A stretch of DNA of 64,000 nt from Gibbula magus (taxonomy: Eukaryota; Mollusca; Gastropoda; Trochida; Trochidae). The position numbers were made by a program, and so were the translations under genes. Below, piece after piece: positions 59,301 through 64,000 of the stretch. Below the pieces are notes generated by a model. It was not told the origin of the DNA. It was given only the letters and a program-made list of their open reading frames with translations, and made no database searches. The stretch lies in contig OW388302.1 of assembly GCA_936450465.1 (NCBI GenBank), forward strand, positions 17,623,569 through 17,687,568, given 5' to 3'. The stretch's first letter is position 1; each line of letters begins with the position of its first letter.

Positions 59301-60503
59301 CCTGCAGTTATGCAACATGCAGACCCTGGACTCACAGCCAGTAAATTATATATTCTAAATTTTGTTTTCCCCATCTTTATTTATTTTTCTTTATTGGAAA
59401 AGAAGATGTGGTATCACAAACTCATGTAGCTAGTTTTAATAGTCTTATCTTACTTCATCACCAGTCATATTTAGTTCACATATCTAATGTAAAATAAAAC
59501 ATTTCTTAACCCTTTTTAATTTTTTTCCTATGCATCCTGTCGAAATATTCAGTTCACAGGCTATTCAATAGTTCTTATTTCACATTGATTACATCAAACA
59601 TGTCCATAATGTAGTATTACTCTTAAGCTGACATATGAAGTGCACATAAAATCTCATTATCTTCACAGTTCATTAAAACAGCTGTTTTAAGTGATAACCT
59701 CTGTGATCCATATTTGGGGTCACAAGATCACCAAATCTACAATTTAGAATCCCCATTGGCCAAAGAGTCTGTACAAAACATTTCAGCTTTCTAGAGCTTT
59801 TGGGACTGGAGAAAAAGATGAAAAATGATTTTTAGGTTGTGACCCCTGTGGCCCTTATTTGGGGTCACAGGGTCACCAAATCTACAATTTAGAATCCCCA
59901 TTGGCCAAGGAGTCTGTACATAAAATTTCAGCTCTCTAGAGTCATTGGTTCTGGAGAAGAAGTAAAAAAAGTGAAATGTTTACGGACGGACGGACGGATG
60001 GACGGACAACATCCCATGCCATAAGCCCATCGGGCCTTTCAGGCCTGATGAGCTAAAAATCACCAATTTGAATGCATCAGTTAACATATTCGCAGTGTTA
60101 AGGAGTCTTAAGAGTTTCTTCCTTTGCGGTCATCATACCGAAAAACTTTGTCAGAATCCTTGTGATTGGCTGACATTTGACTCTGTGTATCGTCATCAGA
60201 CCGTATGGAGAGGAAACCAAGAATGTTCCTGCAGTGTTCGGAATCGCTACCAGCCAATTGCTGCTTATTTTCAGATCAGGCCGGTTGCAAAAGTAGCCAG
60301 CAAGTGTGTCTGTCTCATGTGATTTTCAATAAAGAAGTGCGAATATACTGCAGGGCCTTGAAATTTTTTGTCATTTCTTATTTTGATTGGTAGAATAAAA
60401 TCCAACCTGGTAGTGATTGATCAACGTTTTTGCTTGTGCCTTCTTCCTCTTTATTTTCCTCTGTCTTCATCTCTTCTCTCTCACCTTTTTCCTCCTCACT
60501 CAT
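47316..60503 (-). CDS. BLOC1S6: BLOC-1 complex subunit 6 (pallidin), complete, six coding exons
   Basis: Minus-strand exons 60503-60407, 57695-57591, 56840-56738, 53400-53313, 52937-52851 and 47441-47316 join in phase to 201 codons plus stop, all with GT/AG introns. Pallidin is a helical subunit of BLOC-1, which acts in endosomal sorting to lysosome-related organelles. Residues 1-67 are acidic and low-complexity. From about residue 69 the protein follows pallidin: FLQKFLPTIEKSK, VEQENAKFRECQAMEEL, ARRYYNKLMVIKKDMNSLH, then KLKKRAVKLQQQRQKEEL and a Glu/Lys/Gln-rich coiled coil to the end, as in human pallidin. The length slightly exceeds the human protein because of the N-terminus. The start codon follows an AG acceptor with one C between (TTTCAG-C-ATG), implying an upstream non-coding exon. 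The introns carry many mobile elements. Confidence 0.95.
47490..47782 (-). mobile_element. SINE with expanded (TCACC)n tail in BLOC1S6 intron 5
   Basis: The tRNA-like head on the minus strand (GGATAGTGCAGTGGTTGGA, B-box-like GGTTTGAACCC) and the body (GGTTTCACCGCAGTAC) match the SINE at 16409-16696. Its tail is a GGTGA/TCACC pentanucleotide run of about 18 units (47492-47584). Near-repeats CATATTTTTA and CATATTTTCA flank the insertion. It has the same orientation as the host gene. Confidence 0.85.
48312..49790 (+). mobile_element. non-autonomous piggyBac derivative, 1.48 kb, copy 1
   Basis: TTAA lies at 48308-48311 and 49791-49794; the ends are CCCTTAACATGCGGGCG and CGCAACGTAAGGG. Left and right parts match the 6.2-kb element, but the transposase is deleted. 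It lies in BLOC1S6 intron 5. Confidence 0.93.
49825..50716. mobile_element. Helentron-like tandem-repeat element (171-bp units)
   Basis: After a lead region rich in GACCTTGACC, units of exactly 171 bp repeat three times (AGTAGTATTTGAG at 50091, 50262, 50433, 50604). Then come (GGAC)n at 50641-50670 and a terminal hairpin CCCCCGACTACTTCGTAGCG plus GGGG. The plan is the same as at 22266-23326 with an unrelated unit. No Rep/Helicase. Confidence 0.75.
50853..51110. mobile_element. TTAA-bounded MITE, family D (complete)
   Basis: The ends TTAAAGAGGCAGTAGCACG and CGTGCTACTGCCCCTTTAA are inverted; 258 bp, non-coding. A piggyBac copy is inserted exactly at its right-hand TTAA. Confidence 0.8.
51111..52590 (+). 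mobile_element. non-autonomous piggyBac derivative, 1.48 kb, copy 2
   Basis: TTAA lies at 51107-51110 and 52591-52594. It is nearly identical to 48312-49790 from about 51330 onward; the first 220 bp differ more (GGGAGGCTCATAGAG instead of GGGCGGGCTATAAGCG). The transposase is absent. It lies in BLOC1S6 intron 5, 1.3 kb from copy 1. Confidence 0.93.
54069..56180. mobile_element. 2.1-kb element with CATAGGCGTAGGAAC ends (hAT-like?) in BLOC1S6 intron 3
   Basis: The left end CATAGGCGTAGGAACAGGG and right end CTGTTCCTACGCCTATG are inverted. TCATG adjoins both sides, shorter than the 8 bp expected of hAT. The interior holds diverged AGCTCATC-family units (about 54440-55030) and a tandem array with CACGTG (55755-56010). 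No transposase frame found. Confidence 0.55.
55755..56010. repeat. tandem array with repeated GGTCACGTGAC
   Basis: About eight units near 30-36 bp (CCCCAAAGTAAGGTCACGTG then ACTTTTTTTTG) lie inside the 2.1-kb element. Most carry the palindrome GTCACGTGAC, an E-box core; some are mutated (CACATG, CACCCG, CACGCG). Confidence 0.85.
56560..56702. repeat. AGCTCATC-family terminal fragment
   Basis: AAATTTATAATCCCCATTAG, CATTTCAGCTCTCAAGAG, ACACCATGCCATTTCAGACC and TGATAAACTAA are the last unit and terminus of the family. It ends 36 bp before the 3' boundary of BLOC1S6 exon 3. Confidence 0.55.
57099..57298. mobile_element. foldback element, family B, uninterrupted copy
   Basis: CAACTTCCCTATGCAAGGC and GCCTTGTGTAGGGAAGTTG form inverted ends; arms of about 57 bp include CCAGTCTCAATCACTGG. 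No duplication of the flanks is visible. It lies in BLOC1S6 intron 2. Confidence 0.75.
57725..58222. mobile_element. TTAA-bounded MITE, family A, copy 4, next to a splice acceptor
   Basis: The ends are TTAAAGGTGCATCCATTGTG and CACAATGGATGTACCTTTAA; orientation is opposite to 7122-7619. Its left edge lies 29 bp upstream (in gene orientation) of the acceptor of BLOC1S6 exon 2, so the branch point probably lies in or beside the MITE. Confidence 0.8.
58223..59109. other. BLOC1S6 intron 1, unassigned part
   Basis: AT-rich sequence with no element ends or exons that I can support. Confidence 0.35.
59110..59375 (-). repeat. unclassified dispersed repeat, copy 2
   Basis: Inverted copy of 35880-36160: GTTTCTCATAGGCTCATAG, TTGAGCATCTGAGTG, CAGACCCTGGACTCACAGCC. 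Confidence 0.7.
59690..60056. repeat. AGCTCATC dispersed repeat with two tandem units
   Basis: Two units with TTTGGGGTCACAAG/GGTCACCAAATCTA and ATCCCCATTGGCCAA precede ACGGACGGACGGACGGATGG, and the terminus is CATCGGGCCTTTCAGGCCTG followed by ATGAGCT. Same order and orientation as 36360-36840. It lies in BLOC1S6 intron 1. Confidence 0.7.
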
Positions 60504-61139
60504 GCTGAAATCTAACAAATTCGCATAATGTTAATTAGCAGACGATGTAAACTTGGCCATGACACTCGATCTCAGATAAACCAAATGTAGGGAAGCTAGA
60601 CTGATGCGTGCATGATCGTCTGGTAGTTGGCCGTTGTACAATCAGTAACACTTCGTAAGCAACTGCACAAAAACTGTTATTCAGTGTTCTCTTAATGTTT
60701 ATAAAGGTTATAGATAGTCAGTTAGTCAATCCAATCATCATATATTATTAAATCTATACACTGTGAAAAGTATTTTTTTGTTTGGCCCCAAACTTTTTTA
60801 CATATTGATCGACAAAGAAGAACACAATATTTAGCAATTTACACATGTTATACCTGTTTTCAATTTTTCATAATGATATGTAAATGTAGGTTGATTTAGA
60901 ATACACTGAAATACTTTTCTCACAGTTTATATTTCAACTTTAATTTATTATTTGTTTCCTTATCAGCACTGACTGACTATTGATTTGTGTTGATCATTCA
61001 TGTGATTTATCTGTTAAAAACATCATAAAAATTTTCTAAGTTAAATGATGAAAACAGAACCAAAAAGAATTATACAGAACTGACTGTTACCCGTTGATTG
61101 ATTCTGGTCTTTTGAACGACCACAGTCCACTTCTTGAAT
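60504..61139. other. region 5' of BLOC1S6 coding start
   Basis: The start codon at 60503 directly follows a minus-strand splice acceptor, so the transcription start must lie further right, at an unknown place. No TATA box or CpG-rich promoter is obvious here. Confidence 0.3.
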
Positions 61140-61662
61140 GTGGGGGGACTTGATTTGCCAGCCGGGCTATCGCCCGGGTCGCCCGCAACCCGGTTGTGAA
61201 GCGGCGACGCACTTGATTCAGGCGGGCGGGTGTTCAATATCGCCCGCCGGGGTAGCCCGGTTGACCCGGTTTCAAATGAGCGGGCTATCGCGGGCGATAA
61301 TGGCGGCATACGGACCAAACTCGTTTTTGCAAATTGGAAACTATCGGATATCTTTCCATCTAAACATTTACAATACCATTATTCATAAGCGTACTGAAGG
61401 GAAAGACTAATGTAGCAAACTTTTCTAGCTGAAGTAATAATATTGTTCATTGCTGTCGAGATATCGTTGTCATTGTCGCAAACACTTTAGAAAAGTTCGA
61501 TTATTAGTTGCAGGGCAACTAAGTTGGCTCTGAAGGTTACCATAACAATAACCCGAATCAACTTGATTTGGTTCATTTGCTCGGATCATCCTGATAGCCC
61601 GGTCACGTGACCGGGCTATTGCGGGCTATGCCCGGGATAGTGCAAATCAAGTGCCCCCAGTG
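61140..61662. mobile_element. GC-rich inverted-terminal element
   Basis: The left block GGGGGGACTTGATTTGC and right block GCAAATCAAGTGCCCCC are inverted. Just inside, CCGGGCTATC motifs recur, including a palindrome AGCCCGGTCACGTGACCGGG near 61598. No target duplication is clear. Alternatively part of this GC-rich stretch could be a promoter. Confidence 0.4.
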
Positions 61663-61948
61663 TTTACATTTTTCTCGTGACCAATTCGAATTAAGAGTTA
61701 TCTGCCCCTGAACGAAGGTAATAATACTTCCCTACCAAAAGTAAGAGACGAAATTAATTTGTCAAACAAAAACTTTATAATGTTTCGGCATTTTCTTCTT
61801 AATCGATAAACCAGGACTATGATGCTATAATAACAATATATCTTTATCATACTAGTTTTTATTAGCAATTAATTGCAATTTTACTAAAAGGTAAAATGGT
61901 TTGTTGTAATAAGTTGTTTTCAAGTACTGTAGTACATTCAGTTGAAAG

Positions 61949-62067
61949 ATGGCGACCAGCATGGGAACTCATTGTCCTTTGTGGAGAAACGGTCCACAAC
62001 CTGGTGCTTTTTACGAATTTAACCAGGGAACAGCATCATGCAACAACACAGGTGCCCAGAGAACGAT
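61949..62067 (+). CDS. possible first coding exon of an unidentified plus-strand gene
   Basis: ATG in a good context (AAGATGGCG) opens 39 codons (starts MATSMGTHCPLWRNG) ending at a donor AT|GTAAGA. The next acceptor with an in-frame continuation is at 62711, where splicing would restore AT|G ATG GCA. No homology recognised; it could be chance. Confidence 0.25.
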
Positions 62068-62711
62068 GTAAGATTAAGATGTTCACCATTTTCATGTTTT
62101 GAGACCGTAGCCATTCACTAACCGTTCTGTATTGAGTCCGTGATACAGCATTTTTCCAAAATATTACTTGTCATGGAACTTCATGAATGCAAATTTTTTC
62201 ACATATTTCTTAATGTAATATCATTGTGAACAAATCTTCATATGAATATACTTCATAACATCATCTCAAAATATTTTCATCTTTAAAAGAAATTATTGTT
62301 TTTAGTAATATTGTCATAATTGTTCTTAGTGAAAAATAATGATATTTTCACTGACAGTGACACATCCCAAATTTTATTTATTGTGTTCAAATCATGATAA
62401 AACAAAACTATGTCAGGCCCGTAGCACCAATTTCGGGAGTTGGGGGGGGGGGGGGGGGAACTTCATTGTTGTTACTCAGATACCTAAAAACGCGATGTCA
62501 CCTTGTTTTAATACACGATGTTACAAATTTCAGCCATCTTAGTTGTTACTAAAAATAGAACCGCGAACCGCAGATGCGTGCGCACATTTCGACAGGAAGT
62601 TTCTGTTGTCGTAGTTTCCTTCAGTAATATCGTATTATTTGCGCTCGATTTACAGCTGTTAACATCGTTTTTATCAAGTTATTATCATATTATGTGAAAT
62701 TTTATTGCAGG

Positions 62712-62859
62712 ATGGCAGATTTAAATGATATGAAACTAGATAAGTTTAGATTTTTGAGTGCCACAGCATTGAAGACTTTCCTTTTGCTTCGTAAAAAAAA
62801 CACTGAAAACCGCTGAAAGGACTGATGGTGAACTTGTGGCCATGTATTATGGAACGTAG
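62712..62859 (+). pseudogene. SAP-like N-terminal fragment with frameshift
   Basis: After an acceptor (TTTATTGCAG) the frame reads MADLNDMKLDKFRFLSATA then LKTFLLLR. An eight-A run breaks it: the direct frame stops at 62814-62816, whereas removing one A continues to KTAERTDGELVAMYY. LKxFLxxR..TDxELVAx.Y resembles the SAP motif found at the start of many mollusc transposon-linked proteins. It may be an element remnant, or the run may be a sequencing error. Confidence 0.35.
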
Positions 62860-63137
62860 CGCAAACATTTCTAAATATTTTTTTCAAAATAGTTTTGTTA
62901 TTTGTCATTAGGAAGGTTATAACTAAAGGTAAAAAGTGTTCGTACCTATTTGCAATGCTTAGTTACTGAGTAATAACACTTACAATATCACTACTCCCAG
63001 GAATCAAATCCTGAATTTAAAAAAAAAATTGGACCACTCTTCCTACATCATAAAATCAAAATTGTCATTCTATTGTGTACTTTAAGTATGTTGCAGTATT
63101 GTGACTTGTCACAAAGTTTCACAAAAATAATATCTAC
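62860..63137. other. unassigned stretch
   Basis: AT-rich, no feature supported. Further exons of the minus-strand model at 63138-63950 could lie here or further left. Confidence 0.3.
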
Positions 63138-63950
63138 CTTTTTTATCAATGTTTCCAACACTAAATGTGTCTGCCACGCCCACTTCATTGTTTACAAAAC
63201 CGTGATAAGACAAAGCATGCCAAATCTTCAATGAGTACTTGTCTTTGTTGTAACAATATTTTGTCCATGACAATAGACATAATTTATTGTAAGATTTAAG
63301 ATTCCAAAATGAAATACTCTGAATATTTGTATTTTCCTCCAATGTCCAAAATTATTATTATAAGCCTCTATATACCCGTATATAAGTATGAACATGCTGA
63401 TGTGGCAAGCTTCACAGACAGTGTGCATATTGCACCCTCATTGGATATTCACAATACTGATTGGATAATAAAAGTAACACTAACACAAGGAAGCAATGAA
63501 TGGTAAATGTGACTGTACTAGTCAACATAAGAAATATCAAAAAGAATTAGATTCACTCATATACCCATACTTTCAACATTGGTAAAAGAAAATAGCTTCA
63601 AAAGAGTGAAATCAGTTTCAGAGATACGCTTCAAAAGGACAATATGACAATTCTACAAATATTATATTTTTTCATAATTTGATAACCACAAAAAACATAA
63701 TTAAGATATTGGTAATATGGTAGTATGGTTGAAATGTGTAGAAATTGCTTTAAAGCCAACATCTTTATTTGAGGAGATATGATCCAGACAAAATACTTCC
63801 TCATAGACTCACTGTTCAGGCCATGGAAACCACACAAAAATTCATTTAAATGGGATCTTGGGATCATGGTTGTCATCTTTGACAAGTTTGGTGAAACCAG
63901 CATGTCCTCACAGAGACACTTGCTTGTAACACGAAAAGATAGGATGGTCG
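63138..63950 (-). CDS. two exons of an unidentified minus-strand gene
   Basis: Minus-strand exon 63950-63813 has an acceptor (ATATTACAG) and a strong donor (AACA|GTGAGT). It encodes TSKCLCEDMLVSPNLSKMT and HLNEFLCGFHGLN. Exon 63242-63138 has a weaker acceptor (CAACAAAG) and donor (AAAG|GTAGAT). It encodes YSLKIWHALSYHGFVNNEVG and ADTFSVGNIDKK. Both begin and end in phase 1, so they join without a break to about 80 residues. The 5' part lies right of the window and the 3' part was not found. The family is not recognised. It is transcribed in the same direction as BLOC1S6. Confidence 0.4.
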
Positions 63951-64000
63951 CTGTAATATGTATACCCCTGACAACTTTGTATTCGTATATTCGTACATGA

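Noticed and set aside
61070..61410. GC-rich coding exon or CpG-island promoter
   Set aside because: Inverted terminal blocks and repeated CCGGGCTATC motifs fit an inserted element better, though a promoter role is not excluded.

Overview
This is intron-rich, AT-rich animal genomic DNA. The candidate genes are split by GT/AG introns with consistent phases, and most of the remaining sequence is transposable elements and tandem arrays. The abundant repeats that end in 'AGCTCATC..GATGAGCT' or 'GCCCCCG..CGGGGGC' hairpins with (GGAC)n tracts, together with tRNA-headed SINEs, resemble repeats known from bivalve molluscs. A bivalve (perhaps a clam) is my best guess. This is an inference from repeat style, not a database match.

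Three host genes can be reconstructed exon by exon. (1) Plus strand, 1945-10549: the 3' six coding exons of an ER-membrane thioredoxin-fold protein with an altered active site (C-S-G-V) and a KKxx retrieval tail; its 5' exon is not seen. (2) Plus strand, 25971-34669: a complete three-exon secreted protein with a signal peptide, a PAN/apple-like N-terminus, a Thr-rich linker and a C-type lectin domain. (3) Minus strand, 60503-47316: a complete six-exon BLOC1S6 (pallidin) gene encoding 201 residues. At the right edge, two phase-compatible minus-strand exons (63950-63138) and a weak plus-strand model (61949-62816) are unidentified.

Layout: 1-59 piggyBac end; 60-1944 repeat-bearing non-coding DNA; 1945-10549 thioredoxin-fold gene whose last intron holds nested TTAA-bounded, pogo, hAT, piggyBac and 9-bp-duplication elements; 11981-14756 a 31-bp satellite of about 90 units; 14757-25300 a repeat-only stretch (two SINEs, two LINE fragments, a four-level nested insertion, and a dead mariner broken by a palindromic element); 25971-34669 the lectin gene, with a 53-bp array carrying about 26 TGACGTCA sites just upstream of exon 2; 34670-38275 repeats; 38280-44436 a full-length piggyBac element with an intact 677-residue transposase; 44665-45348 a foldback element and a Penelope-like remnant; 47316-60503 BLOC1S6, whose introns hold two 1.48-kb non-autonomous piggyBac copies, Helentron-like tandem elements, a SINE and a 2.1-kb hAT-like element; 60504-64000 mostly unidentified.

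The genes do not form an evident pathway. The most notable content is the mobile DNA: an apparently complete piggyBac element with four related non-autonomous copies or ends, and six foldback elements whose inferred termini are all CA..TG, five of them with 9-bp target duplications.
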